A stretch of DNA of 64,000 nt from Cycas panzhihuaensis (Eukaryota; Cycadophyta): positions 46,879,741 to 46,943,740 of the forward strand of contig CM041465.1 of the NCBI GenBank assembly GCA_023213395.1. Reading direction: 5' to 3'. Positions 1-10,699 of this stretch are shown here, piece by piece (the first letter of the stretch is position 1; every line of letters starts with the position of its first letter). A program made the position numbers and the translations under genes. The notes beneath the pieces are model-generated. The model worked only from the letters and a program-made list of their open reading frames with translations, did no database searches and had not been told where the DNA came from.

Positions 1-1
1 A

Positions 2-420
2 CTAAGTGCATGAACAGGACCATCATGAATATGGCTCATGCTATGTTGGTATATAAGAATGTCCCTATCTATCTTTGGGTTGAGGCTATCTAGACTGCTG
101 TGTATTGCATCAACATCATTAGTCCCTCCAAACTCCACTCATCTCCACATGAAATGTGATATGGATAAACCCCCTCTATCTCCCACTTCAAAATTTTTGG
201 CTCTACTTGTTATGCTCATATTATGGAGGAACATAGAAATAAGCTTTAAGATAGAGCCATGAAAGGCATCTCTGTCAGATACCCTATGGATAAAAAAGGA
301 TACAAGGTTTTCATACCTTCATAGCATAAAATCATCATCACTAGAGATGTTATCTTTATAGAGACTAAAGACCAATTACTCAGACTTGACTCCAAGATGC
401 CTTCATACTGATTTAATGAT
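2..420 (+). pseudogene. Copia A integrase C-terminal part (broken)
   Basis: The frame begins just after the catalytic glutamate, with the conserved MNRTIMNMA stretch, then the copia tail seen in the family: KIFGSTCYAHI, HRNKL, GYPMDKKGYKVF (mutated here to RYPMDKKGYKVF) and ITRDVIF. It is crossed by in-frame stops (for example a TAG replacing a CAG before TAVYC) and a frameshift. Function in the family: it inserts the cDNA into chromosomes. Here only the non-catalytic C-terminal part is visible. Copia H at 61045-61420 on the other strand gives the closest match in the window. Confidence 0.85.
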
Positions 421-714
421 GCTACTGAATTTGATGTCCGAATTCCAAAATTTAGGGGGGGAGATGCTAAACAGTTGCTTAAAATCCTGGAATCTGATAA
501 TAGAGCCTCGGAGGATACAAACTATGACTCCAAGCCAATGTGTGTACATCCAGCACTATCATTTATAAACAGCCAAGTTGACAAAGGTAGAGCCATAGCA
601 GAAGGATCATCTTCTCCAACATCTGTGGCTGGCCCATCTTCTCCAGCATCGTCAACTTCCTCCATACCAAATATTTCATATGATCCCTTTTAGGATCAAA
701 ATGAATATCAAGAG

Positions 715-1677
715 GTTGTAGAAATGAAAACCTCATTCCCAACTCGAGATTTTCATGAAGCCTACCAACTACACAAGGATATGCGACCAGATGAGGTAGG
801 TAAAACTGGCACTAGAAGTGCCCATAGAGCAAGGATGCATGAATCACTTTCCGTTGAGCTTGAACTAGCAGAACTGCATCTTACTCTTAATGAAGAGCCC
901 CTAACGCAAGAACCTGTAAAGCATGCAACTTGGAAAAATGTCATGAATGAAGAGTATCAATCTCTTATGAAGAATGGTACATGGGAGCTTATTGATCTAC
1001 CACTTAGAAGAGAGGTAGTTCAAAATAAATGGGTGTTTAAAAATAAGTATAGATCAGATGGCACCCTAGAAAAACACAAGGCGAGGTTGGTAGCAAAAGG
1101 ATTCATGCAAAGGGAAGGCATTGACTACACTGAAATCTTTGCTCCTACAACCAAGTAGCCTACAATCAAAACTCTTATAGCCTTAGCTGCTCAACAGGGT
1201 TGGAAAATCTACCAACTCGATGTTAAGACCACATTTCTCAATGGGGACCTTAAAGAAGAAATTTACATGGCTCAGCCAGAAGGATACGAGATTGATAGTT
1301 AGGAGCATAAAGTTTGCAAGCTTAAAAAGTCCTTGTACGATCTTAAGCAAGCCCCTCGTGCTTGGTTTACCAAGTTATCTGAAAGAATGAGGCAACTTGG
1401 ATATGAGGTTTGTGACTATCAAGATATTGATGCAACATTATTCATCAAGCACCAAAATAATAAAGTCACTTACCTCTTAATATTTTTGGATGATATGCTC
1501 ATAACAGGGAATAGTGAACAGGTAATCAGCCAGTTAAAGAAGGACCTTGCTAAAACATTTAAATTATCTGACCTTGGGTTGATGAAATATTACTTGGGAA
1601 TTGAAGTAACTCAAAAGGATGGAAAAATCTTTCTCTCCCAAGAAAAATATATCAATAATCTTCTAACAAAGTTTTAG
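715..1677 (+). pseudogene. Copia A reverse transcriptase (RVT_2 type), broken
   Basis: Copia-type RT. In order: a Ser-rich linker (590-690); the N-terminal block TWKNVMNEEYQSLMKNG; VVQNKWVFKNKY; KARLVAKGF; QLDVKTTFLNGDL; SLYDLKQAPRAW; and the metal-binding box FLDD at 1483-1494, then GLMKYYLGIEV. The two active-site aspartates are intact. An in-frame TAG at about 1156 replaces a Trp codon (TGG in copia B and H), and others occur at about 1300 and 1675. Upstream and downstream frames are continuous apart from these. The role in a live copy would be to make cDNA inside the particle. Confidence 0.93.
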
Positions 1678-1689
1678 TTAGAAGGTGCT

Positions 1690-2385
1690 CGACTAGTGGG
1701 TACACCTATGGAGCCTAATATTAAACTCTCAGTTGATGGTGATAATAGGGAGGTAGACGCAGCACTCTACAGGCAACTTGTAGGTAGTCTCATCTATACT
1801 ACCAACACAAGGCCAGATATTGCACACTCTGTTGGCATTCTTGCAAGATTCATGACAAATCCTAAGCAGAATCATTGGCAAGCTGCAATACAAGTGTTGA
1901 GGTACCTAAAGATGACTAACAAATATGGTCTGTTGTACGAACCTAATGTAGAATTTAAACTTTATGCATACACAGACTTAAACTTTACCAGAGATAAAGA
2001 CACATGAAGATCTACGTCTAGGTACGTAACATTTCTTAGAACATCACCAATATCATGGAGATCTAGATGGCAGAAGATAGTTGTAGACTCAACTGCCGAA
2101 GTTGAGTACATTACTACTTCTGAGACAAGCAAGGAGGTGATATGGCTTAGAAAATTATTGAATACTTTAAAACTCACCCAAACAAGTTCTACTAGCTTAC
2201 ATGTAGATAATCAATCTATAATCCAGATGGCTAAAAATCCTGTATTTCATGATCGTACGAAACATATAAGGACAAAAGTCCACAGGATTAGAGAACTAGT
2301 TCATGATGGTATAATTCAAGCTGAGTCTTGCCCCACAATGATCAAGTGGTGATATCTTCACCAAACCCGAAGAGGGTGAAGTTTG
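1690..2385 (+). pseudogene. Copia A RNase H and pol C-terminus, broken
   Basis: The frame opens with the conserved linker GTPMEPN and LYRQLVGSLIYTTNTRPDI, then LRYLKMTNKYGLLY, then the RNase H box around YTDLNF, where the usual DSD second aspartate is altered to Asn. Later blocks are SKEVIWLRKLL, LHVDNQSIIQMAKNPVFHDR and TKHIRTKVHRIRELV. Stops at about 2006 and two 1-base deletions near 2335-2352 break the last block (the DQVVDIFTKPL stretch still readable in copia C). Confidence 0.9.
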
Positions 2386-2850
2386 AGCGATTCAAAGTAA
2401 CTTCGACCTTAGGGCCTCCATCTCTGACTGATTGAAGGAGATAACAATAGGATCATCATACTCTGTCTCATTCGTGAAAATCCCTTGTGGGCATGGAAGG
2501 ACAAGAGTAAGTCTCTGCTCTATCCCATTCGTAAAAACCCCATGTTGGCGTGAAAGGATAAGGGTTGTATCATTTTAGAAAATCAAAACCTGTGAAAACC
2601 TGAAAGGGCATGGGGGATGACCAAATGGTATATGGAGACAGTAGATTTTAGCTACAAAATTCATTGTACTGATTGGCTATCTGACTACATTTAAAGAGCC
2701 GTCTAAGCCAGGTTAGTAGATTAGAAAATTTGTGGGTTTTCTTCCCCATGAGGGTTTCCCACAAAAGTGTCATAGTAGTTTGCTTTATAAGAGGCTTGAA
2801 TGAAGACCTCATAAGATAGAATAAAATAGGATGAAATGACCTTCTACCAT
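2386..2850 (+). other. Copia A 3' untranslated region with 2-copy repeat and hairpin
   Basis: Non-coding stretch between the RNase H end and the polypurine tract. It holds two imperfect direct copies of a roughly 60 bp unit (about 2456-2566; each has a CATTCGTRAAAA core) and a hairpin at 2732-2762 whose outer stem is GTGGG/CCCAC. Copia B, C and H have the same layout at the same place. Confidence 0.75.
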
Positions 2851-2862
2851 TAAGGGGGAGAT
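2851..2862 (+). other. Copia A polypurine tract
   Basis: TAAGGGGGAGAT directly abuts the LTR start TGAAAAGG. This is the plus-strand primer site. The same tract lies next to the LTRs of B, C and H. Confidence 0.9.
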
Positions 2863-3160
2863 TGAAAAGGGTTAATGACATAAGGTCATTATATTAGTTG
2901 ATTATTTTGTAAAAGGGTCTTAAGTGAACTTTAAATTAGATCACTTAAGTGAAATGCACTTTCATGTGCATTATGTGTAATTTCATTTCACCTAACTCTA
3001 ATGCTCCCTCTCTTAATATAAAAGCAAAAGCTCAATGGAGGAGAGTCATTCTTACGTCTCTATTTTGTGAGAGCTACTTTCTTTCTCTCAAGTCTCTCTT
3101 ACTCCCATGTTTTCCTTTATATTTAGTGCATGGAGATGAAGGATAGATCCACTCTTTTCA
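2863..3160 (+). repeat. Copia A 3' LTR (298 bp)
   Basis: It begins TGAAAAG after the polypurine tract and ends CTTTTCA, a perfect 7 bp terminal inverted repeat. A TATA-like TAATATAAAAG lies at about 3014-3024. The copia H LTR (50966-51263, other strand) is the same length and clearly homologous. Confidence 0.92.
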
Positions 3161-3234
3161 TGCACACTCATCTTAGTTGAAATAGATCTCGATTGGTTAA
3201 AGTCTAGGCCCTAAGGGAGGTGTGAGTTTCATAC
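3161..3234 (+). other. Copia C leader, left fragment
   Basis: 74 bp between copia A and chromovirus D. It matches the copia B leader near 37545-37610 on the opposite strand (shared text includes TAGGCCCTAAGGGAGGTG). It proves that A and D are both insertions into C. Confidence 0.85.
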
Positions 3235-3753
3235 TATAGCAGAAGCTTTTAACTTAATTCAGAAATAACTCAAAGATTCACAGATACTAGTCTAATATAG
3301 ATTTAAACAGATCTCTTCAATCTCAAATAATAATAAATATTGAAAATTCACCATAAAACACCGAAATAAAGTAATGGAAATAGTACTAATAAAGGTAAAT
3401 ATATTGTGCAAAATATAAACAAAATATCCTTACTGAATGACTTCCCTTCGAGGCGGGAATCCTCCAAATATCTCAGGCCAAAAGGCCGAGCCAACTGCAG
3501 CCCTAGAGCTGAAAACATAGAAGAGATCCAATCCAAAGTGATGATACCAAATGAGAGCTTTGCTCCTTATTTATAATGGCCAATTATGATCTTGTTTGAA
3601 GTCAACCAGAATTAAGACAGTTTACTGGGAGTGAACCATTAATGAAGTCAGCCAGAAAACTGGCTTACTGGTCGGCTAATATTCTTGCACTCATTTCTGG
3701 GGTTTAAGTCGGTTGACAGGCCCCTAAAGAGAGGGTTTTCTTGGAACGCAACA
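3235..3753 (-). repeat. Chromovirus D 3' LTR (519 bp)
   Basis: On the minus strand it begins TGTTGCGTTCC after the polypurine tract. The far end is now CTTCTGCTATA where the other copy reads CTTCCGCTACA, so the terminal CA has decayed to TA. It aligns end to end without gaps with 8418-8936. Confidence 0.95.
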
Positions 3754-3764
3754 AGTCCCCCCTT
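3754..3764 (-). other. Chromovirus D polypurine tract
   Basis: On the minus strand, AAGGGGGGACT abuts the 3' LTR start TGTTGCG. It is the second-strand primer site. Confidence 0.9.
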
Positions 3765-3789
3765 GAAAATAATGCTTTGCCCGTAAAGC

Positions 3790-4466
3790 ATTGGTAGCTT
3801 TTGAAATTGTTGTATCCATTTGTCTGACTCCCATGTCGCGTCTTCTATATCCAATGTCTGCCATTTTATGAGGTACTCTTTGATTTATCTTGTTCAAAGT
3901 TGCCTGGTGCAAATTTGGAGTATCCCTTCTGGTTCTAGTATAATTTTTCCTTCTTCATTGAGTTCTGGCAAAGATGTTTATGGTACTATCTTGTCGCCAA
4001 TCTTTTTCTTCAGGCATGAAACATGAAAGGTATCATGGATCTTATTTATTGTCGGTAAATTAAGTTTGTAGGCTACTTCCTCAATTTTGTCAAGTATTTG
4101 ATATGGTCCAAAATATCGGGGAGCAAGCTTTTGTGTCTTCGTCTTATTCAATGATGTTTGTTTGTATTGTTGTAACTAGAGAAAAACCTAGTCATCTTTC
4201 TGGAAGCTCCTTTCTGATCACTGCGCATCTGCTTGCTACTTCATTCTGTTTCTTGCCATTGCCAAATTGTCCTTAAGAATTCTAATCATGTCTTCCATTT
4301 GCTTTTGGTGTTCTTGGACATTTTGAACCTGGGTTGATCCATTCCATGTCAATAGAGATGGTGGTTAGTATCCGTAAAGAGCCTGGAATGGCATCATCTT
4401 GGTGGAAGGGTGGTATGTTATATTATACCACCACTCGGCTAGGTGCAGCCACTTGTGCCAATGATT
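3790..4466 (-). pseudogene. Chromovirus D integrase C-terminus and chromodomain
   Basis: Minus-strand reading shows the gypsy integrase tail (LAPRYFGPYQIL, EVAYKLNLP, IHDTFHVSCLKK), followed at about 3820-3905 by a chromodomain-like block, EYLIKWQTLDIEDATWE. Chromodomains in this family bind modified histones and steer insertion into heterochromatin. Stops and frame changes break the stretch. Confidence 0.88.
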
Positions 4467-5010
4467 TTATTTATATGAGCAGAAATTCTTCAAATAACCT
4501 TCTAGACATTTGTTGACTATCTCTATCTGTCCATTGGTTTGGGGATGATATGCTGTGCTCATGTGTAATTTTGTACCTGCAATTCTAAATAAATCCTTCC
4601 AAAATTTACTGGTGAACTTTGGATCCCTATCGCTAACAATAGTTTTAGGGAACCCATGTAGTCTATGGATTTCTTTCATGTATAGTTCTGCTATGTCACT
4701 TGCCTTTCTTGGTTGTTGTAGCCCTAAAAAATGGCTATACTTTGTTAATCTATCGACTGTGACAAAGATTACATCTTTACCTTCTGATTTCAGGAGACCT
4801 ATAGTAAAATCCATTGAAATTTCTTCCCATTTTTGGTTGGGAATTGGTAGGGGTTGTAGGAGACCTGGGGTCTTTACATATTCTACCTTATTCTGTTGAC
4901 AAGTGTCACATTCTGTCACGAATTTGTGGACATCTGATTTCAAGCCCTTCCAAAAGTACGACACTTTTATCTTCTGATATGTCTTGTCTATCTGGGGTGT
5001 AGCACATACG
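4467..5010 (-). pseudogene. Chromovirus D integrase core
   Basis: A 165-codon open stretch (4467-4964) covers the second half of the zinc-binding domain (CDTCQQNK) and the catalytic core. The D,D(35)E triad is intact: D at 4809-4811 (SMDF), D at 4629-4631 (VSDRD) and E at 4521-4523 (NGQIEIVNK). It catalyses cDNA end processing and strand transfer. An in-frame stop follows SYK at the downstream end. Confidence 0.93.
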
Positions 5011-5220
5011 GGACCGAATGTGCTTCTTGCAGTATAATTTTCTTTAATTTGGAATTTTTGGGAATGCAGATTTTGCCATTCCTAAGAATCAGATTGCCCT
5101 TTGTTGGTATTTATCTGAATTGCTTCCCTTCATGTTATCTAAGAGTTTTTGGTATCTTGGATCTGCCATATATTCAGTTCTAATGGATTTTAACTATGAG
5201 GGCATAATTGTTGATATCAA

Positions 5221-5620
5221 CTACAATGAAGGACCTTCTTTCGCTTCATCTAGGATTCTTGATAATGTATCTGCTATAATATTCTCTTTGCCTTTCTTGT
5301 ATACTATTGTGAAATCAAAATTATGCAACTTACTGGCCCATTTTTGTTGCTCATCGGACAATGTCTTCTGTCTGAGGAAGTATTTCAGACTATCATGATC
5401 CGTGCGCACTTGAAAGGAATTTCCCAATAGATATTGTTGCCATTGTTGGATAGCGTACATGATAGCGAGCATCTCCTTATCATATATGGGTTTGAGTTTT
5501 TCTCTGTTATTTAACTTCTGACTCTCACAAGCTATTGGTCTTTCATCTTGGAGTAAAAGGCTCACATCACGAATCCTGATGCATCACATTCCAATACAAA
5601 TGGTTTCAAAAAACCAGGTG
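5221..5620 (-). pseudogene. Chromovirus D RNase H
   Basis: Gypsy-type RNase H. FVLECDASGFVM carries the first catalytic Asp (usual DASG), then RPIACESQKLN, KEMLAIMYAIQQW, and VRTDHDSLKYFL with the third Asp, ending in IADTLSRI. One stop separates the first block from the rest. It removes the RNA strand from RNA-DNA hybrids. It follows RT directly. Confidence 0.92.
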
Positions 5621-5699
5621 TTGTTAATACTGGAGCTGTTATCATAGCCTTCTTAAGATTACCAAAAGCTTCTTCTGCTTTCAGGTTCCAAACAAATGC

Positions 5700-6560
5700 A
5701 TCTTTCTTTGTTAAATCCATGAGGGGTGCTGCTAGGTGTGCATAACCCTTTATAAACTTCCTAACAAATCCTGTTGTCCCCAAGAATCCTTGAATTACTG
5801 TAACACTTGTTGGGGTTGGCCAATTGACAATTGCTTGTATTTTCTTTGGATCAATCCTTATACCTTCTCTAGTTATGATATGGCCTAAGTATTCTAGTTC
5901 TTTCTTTGCAAACAAACATTTCTTCTTGTTGGCAAAGAATTAATTATCACGCAAAATTCTGAAAATGATTTTCAAGTGTTCTAGATGCTCTTCCCATATC
6001 TTACTATAGATTAAGATATCATCAAAGAAAATTAACATGAATTTATGTAGGACTTACCTAAAGGTGTCGTTCATGGTGGTCTAAAATATTACTGGTGCAG
6101 TTGTTAATCCAAATGGCATTACCTTAAATTCAAATAGGCCTTCATGTGTTCTAAACGCTGTCTTGTAGACGTCTTCTTCTTTCATCCGGATTTGATGATA
6201 TCTTGAGCGTAAATCAATTTTTGAAAAGTAATTTGCTCCTTGAATTTTGTCTAATAGATCGTCAATGCGGGGGATTGGGTACCTGTTCTTGACTGTTAAT
6301 TAATTGAGACCCTAGTAGTCTATACACATTCTATATAAACCATCCTCTTTTGTACTGATAACAACTGGGGCTATGAATGGGCTTGTGCTAGGGGTAATAC
6401 TCCCTTGGAATAGGAGTTCACTTGTGATTTTCTTGATTTCTTTCTGTAAATGATACGGATGTCTATATGGTCGAATGTTGACTGGCACTGCACCTGGTAT
6501 AAGTTCAATTACATGTTGATTTTCTCGAAGAGGCAGTAGTCCTTTCGGTTCATCGAACAC
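5700..6560 (-). pseudogene. Chromovirus D reverse transcriptase
   Basis: Gypsy RT in order: [87 protein letters not shown], then FFDD at 6018-6029 (active-site aspartates intact), then the thumb and connection GHIITREGI and PTPTSVTVIQGFLG. Interrupted by a few stops (for example at about 6300 and 5940). Confidence 0.93.
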
Positions 6561-6689
6561 TGTCTTTTATTCTTCTATAATTTATTGAATCTCTGGTGGA
6601 CTATCCTCGATTTCAACCTTATAGCATGTCATAATATATGCTGATGGGTTTTTCCTAAGGATCTTCTCCATTCAGTGTGATGAGACTAG

Positions 6690-7078
6690 TTGTACTGGTG
6701 GTGTGTTCTTGGGTGCAATCGATACTTACGTCCTCCCTGGCGAAAGCACATAAATCTGGTCATATAATTAGTGACTATATTACCCAAAGTTTGAAGCCAC
6801 TGGATTCCCAATACTGCATCCATGCCACCGATTTGCATTGCAAACATGCATGTGTTTGTGCAATATTCACCCATCTGTAAATTAATTTTTTTGTAAAATC
6901 CTCCATACGGTGCTATTTTCCCATTTGCAATTGATACTTGAAATGTATTTATTAGTTATATTTTAATTCCAAGCTTCTTTACAGTTGCCCTATTTATAAA
7001 GTTATATATACTACCACTATCGACTAGAATTGTGACAGGTGCCCCTTTTATCATCCCTTGGAATCGAAGTATTTATGG
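6690..7078 (-). pseudogene. Chromovirus D aspartic protease
   Basis: The active-site triplet DSG is at 7013-7021 in LVDSGSIYNFI, and the C-terminal hallmark is GGMDAVLGIQWLQTLG (about 6790-6845). It cleaves the Gag-Pol precursor. It sits between the gag zinc knuckle and RT as expected. Stop codons lie on both sides of the domain. Confidence 0.9.
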
Positions 7079-8196
7079 TGTAACACTTTGTCCTGTAATT
7101 GCTTGGAGTGATATGTGTACATTTTCTATATCTAGCTCCAATAGTTCGTCTACTTCAGCTTCCTCTGGCTTTTCTTCAACTTCTTCATGAATTTCCTTGG
7201 GTACTTCTTCTTCCTTTGATATTATTGTATCTTCAGTATTAATCATATATACCTTCTTGCCGACGCATTGATGTTCGCGATTCCATTTCGTACCACATTT
7301 GAAACAAGCTCCTTTCCTCATGTGTTCTTCCTTTGTTGTTGTCTCTTGATTGCTTCTAATTGTTAATGGAGCCTCCACTTTAGTTCCTGACCTGTTCTAG
7401 TTTGGGTTAAATCCTTGTGAGCTTTCTGTTCTGCGTGTGAATGTAGGTCTAGTTTCCATGATTCGCTTCCACGCATCTTCTTTGTTTTGATTCTTTGAAT
7501 CTAATGTTGGCACCTCCATTGCTTTTAGACAATATCTTATTGGAGGTTTCAATCCGCTAATGTATGTTTCCAGAAGGAGTTCTGGTGGTACGGTTGTCGA
7601 AATTAGACATTGTAACACCTGAAATTGTTTAGTGAACTCTTGGACTGAGCTAGTTTGCTGTAATCTTATTAACTGGGCGAAGTAGTTCGTACTCCATGAG
7701 TCTTCATATTAGGTTATGAGCCCATGCTTCATGTTCTGCCAGCTTTCTACCTGTATCCCACTGGTTCGAGCCACCATGAGTGCTATTTCAAGGCTCGACC
7801 GTACAAATGTAATGATGCCAAAGATACTTGCTCATGTTCTGGCACGTAGACTGAGAAATAAGTTTCCATCTATAGGATCCATCCTCTTATATCCCTCAAT
7901 TTATCAGGGTCAAATTTCTCTAAGGTGATCTTTGCCATTGTCACCCCTTCGTTATTCTTGCAATTTCTTCTTTGATATTCTCCTCCTATTTTAAATCTTC
8001 CTTCAAAATTACTTGTATTTCCTTGTTCTATTTCCTTTTCTTGTTTAGCCCATATTGGTTCTGCTTGTGGTCCATCCAATTTTATGTTGATTTTATGCAT
8101 GAGGTCTGAGAGGCCTGCTAACGAGACTAGGATTTCCTTTCCTACTTTATCTGAGGTGATATGTTCCTAACTGGATTGGCCTTGGCCAGTCGACAT
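7079..8196 (-). pseudogene. Chromovirus D gag with zinc knuckle
   Basis: The likely start is the ATG at 8196 (MSTGQGQSS), 205 bases after the primer site. The capsid block begins ITLEKFDPDKLRDIRGWIL. The matrix-capsid region has several stops. The knuckle CFKCGTKWNREHQC (about 7266-7310) resembles the CX2CX3-rich knuckle of chromoviruses. An acidic Glu-rich tail (about 7090-7230) leads into protease. It packages the RNA in cytoplasmic particles. Confidence 0.88.
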
Positions 8197-8400
8197 CTTC
8201 TTTTGTTGTATAACCTTCTTAGAGCGCAACTCTGTTTGGGCTCTTCTCAAAAATCCACGGGCGGGAGGGTGGGGAAATTTTTCACTTCCTTCTCGCCAAA
8301 AAAATTTCACCCTTCTAATGGCTGTTAGACTATATTGATCCCCTTCTAAAAAAAATTGACTATATTCTCTGGAGACACTTTTCCATAGGATAGCTTCGAC

Positions 8401-8415
8401 GAAGCTCTGATACCA
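8401..8415 (-). other. Chromovirus D primer-binding site
   Basis: On the minus strand, TGGTATCAGAGCTTC lies 2 bases inside the 5' LTR. Its start matches the complement of the 3' end of plant initiator tRNA-Met. Confidence 0.92.
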
Positions 8416-8417
8416 CT

Positions 8418-8936
8418 TGTAGCGGAAGCTTTTAACTTAATTCAGAAATAACTTAAAGATTCGCAGATACTAGTCTAATATAGATTTGAACAGATCTCTT
8501 CAATCTCAAATAATAATGAATATTGGAAATTCACCATAAAACACCAAAATAAAGTAATAGAAATAGTACTAATAAAGGTAAATATATTGTGCAAAATATA
8601 AATAAAATATCCTTACTGAATGACTACCCTTCGAGGTGGGAATCCTCCAAATATCTCAGGCTAAAAGGCCAAGCCAACTACAGCCCTAGAGCCAAAAATA
8701 TATAAGAGATCCAATCCGAAGTGATGATACCAAATGAGGGCTTTGCTCCCTATTTATAATGGTCGATTATGATCTTGTTTGAAGTCATCCAGAATTAAGA
8801 TAGTTCACTGGGAGTGAACCATTAATGAAGTCATCCAGAAAACTGGCTTACTAGTTGGCTAATATTCCTACACTCATTTTTGGGGTTTAAGTCAGTTGAC
8901 AGGCCCCTAAAGAGAGGGTTTTCCTGGAACGCAACA
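8418..8936 (-). repeat. Chromovirus D 5' LTR (519 bp)
   Basis: Bounded by TGTTGCG and CGCTACA (minus strand). The plus-strand text at about 8749-8761, CCTATTTATAATG, gives a minus-strand TATA-like ATTATAAATAGG. The outer flank CATCC matches CATAC at the other end apart from one base. Confidence 0.95.
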
Positions 8937-8941
8937 CATCC

Positions 8942-9514
8942 TGGGTCTAGTCTTAACTAGAATACTGGTAGAGCGATAGATTAGCCATATTTATAGGCTC
9001 CCTTTAGGGATTATCCTGATAACTAATTGGGATAACTAAAACCTTAATGTAAGATTAAAATTAACTTGGTCTAATATCTATCATAGTTGTGGGATATGCA
9101 TGTACTATTTGACTCTTCAAAGGAGGTATATAGCTGCTCACTAGTGAACTGAATGAGGACTATGAGTACCTGGGCTCTATTGTGACTTGGATTTTATCAC
9201 CAAGCACAGGTGCGAGTATCATGAGTGAAGGTCCTAATCGTATACTAGAAGCCTTAGGTATCAAAACCTCACCTACATTTGCACATAAGTTAGAGGTTAG
9301 CGGTATGACACATCACCTCTCTTTGCTAACTCTATATTAGGCCTCATTCTTACATCATTGCTTATACTCATTTTTATAGTTGTTGAAAATACTTAATCAT
9401 TGCTTGCCTTCTCATCATAGCATTCATTTCTACATCTCTATTGTGCCAAGTGTACTAGCCATACATGTTAGTGGCATATACTTCTATTATCTCTTCTACT
9501 TCTTTATCATCACT
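8942..9514 (+). other. Copia C leader, right fragment
   Basis: Non-coding. It aligns with the copia B leader (about 36955-37535, other strand), for example GAGGTATATAGCTGCTCA in both. It joins 3161-3234 once D is removed. Confidence 0.88.
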
Positions 9515-10340
9515 ATGTTATCTCAATTCAAATAAAATGTTAACTATATATTGAAATGTAAAGAAAATTAGGATTTATAGTATACTAGAGTTTAAATTAT
9601 TGTAAAGGATGAAGGCCTTTGGAGAGCCCACTTGCACCCTACACCCATCATACTTGGAACAGCTACAACACTTACCTCTTGTAGAACCGCCCCAATAACT
9701 CCTATAGATACTGCATTCAAACTACTATGGCAGATAGATGATGAAAAGATTCGTGTAGGAATTTTGTTGGTTACTAATCACTCCTTGCATAACTTAATTG
9801 ACGAAGAGTAACATGATATAGCCTAGACATTCCTTGAAGTTCTCAAGAAGAACTTTGATATTAAGTCAGACTTAGAATTTGTTCATCTTATTCTAAAAAT
9901 AAATAAATTAAAAATGCAAAAGGGATGATCTCATGAGATAATAAATCTCCTTTGACCAATAAAATGGGTAATTGATAAAGATTTTAAGACCTAATACATC
10001 GCTTGGGCATTCTTGATCCAATCATGCCTACGTGTCATTGATTATAAAAACTTACTTGGAAGTTTTCAATCTAGTGAAATATTGAAGATACTCAACTTTG
10101 AAGTACTTATAAAGAAGTTTATAGAAATTGATAAGACTTTTGATACCAACTTTATAGCCTCTAACTCTCTTCCAGATACAACCTTTAAGGTGGAAGAATA
10201 AGCTTGCTATACAAAAAATTAAGATCCCTCTCATGACAGAGAAAACAACCAAGAAAGAGGAAGAGGAAGAAACATGGGAAATTATTTATAAGGTCAACCA
10301 AACCCTCAGTCACAGCCTCGATAGTCTCAAGGCCAAGGGC
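9515..10340 (+). pseudogene. Copia C gag (UBN2-like), decayed
   Basis: Starts at ATG 9515 (MLSQFK, then TAA where a CAA is expected). Family blocks: EGLWRAHLHPTP, DDEKIRVGILLV, HSLHNLIDEE, KNFDIKSDLEFVHL and SCLRVIDYKNLLGSF. At least five stops, all explained by CAG/CAA/TGG becoming TAG/TAA. The homologous blocks of copia B and H are cleaner. The zinc knuckle region (10395-10440) is barely recognisable. Confidence 0.85.
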
Positions 10341-10699
10341 CACCTCAACAGAAAGTAAGGTAGTTAGGTCAAACCTATACCTCTTCAGGGATTGTCAATT
10401 AAACTATTATGTATGATTGATGTAATTATAAAAGACACTTTACAAAAGGCTACAGAAGTGTTATTTATAAGTTCGCCATGTTCTAATCAAAACATAGAGC
10501 TTATAATATTGAAGAAACTTGTGAAGAATCCTTTAGTGGTGCAAGTTTTGTATAAGTACACTTTTAAAGAATTGAGAAATCTTTAGTATCAAATTCCATT
10601 GACTAACCATAGAAATACTTTGAAACTCGATGTGGATATATCACTTGTAAATTCCCCTTACCAATGCCAAGCCCTATTGGAATTGTAAATAATGTTACT

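Larger units (their letters stand above)
1..3160 (+). mobile_element. Copia A, 3' part of a Ty1/copia retrotransposon
   Basis: Seen: integrase tail, linker, RT, RNase H, a 3' untranslated region, a polypurine tract and a 298 bp LTR, in Ty1/copia order. The 5' part lies outside the window. The sequence right after its LTR (from 3161) matches the leader of copia B, so A was inserted into the leader of a relative, copia C. The target duplication should be TGCAC (3161-3165), but its partner is outside the window. Its LTR matches that of copia H, so A and H form one subfamily. Stops and small deletions show it is dead. Confidence 0.93.
3235..8936 (-). mobile_element. Chromovirus D, complete Ty3/gypsy element
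   Basis: 5702 bp with two 519 bp LTRs, a primer-binding site, a polypurine tract and gag-protease-RT-RNase H-integrase-chromodomain on the minus strand. Target duplication: CATAC (3230-3234) and CATCC (8937-8941), one mismatch, inside the copia C leader. I count about 35 differences between the LTRs (6.7%), 31 of them transitions. The compact size, short LTRs, chromodomain and initiator-Met primer site fit a Reina- or Galadriel-like chromovirus; the exact clade is inferred only. Confidence 0.95.

Noticed and set aside
8401-8415. tRNA gene at primer-site motifs
   Set aside because: Only the tRNA 3' end complement is present, next to LTRs; no cloverleaf.
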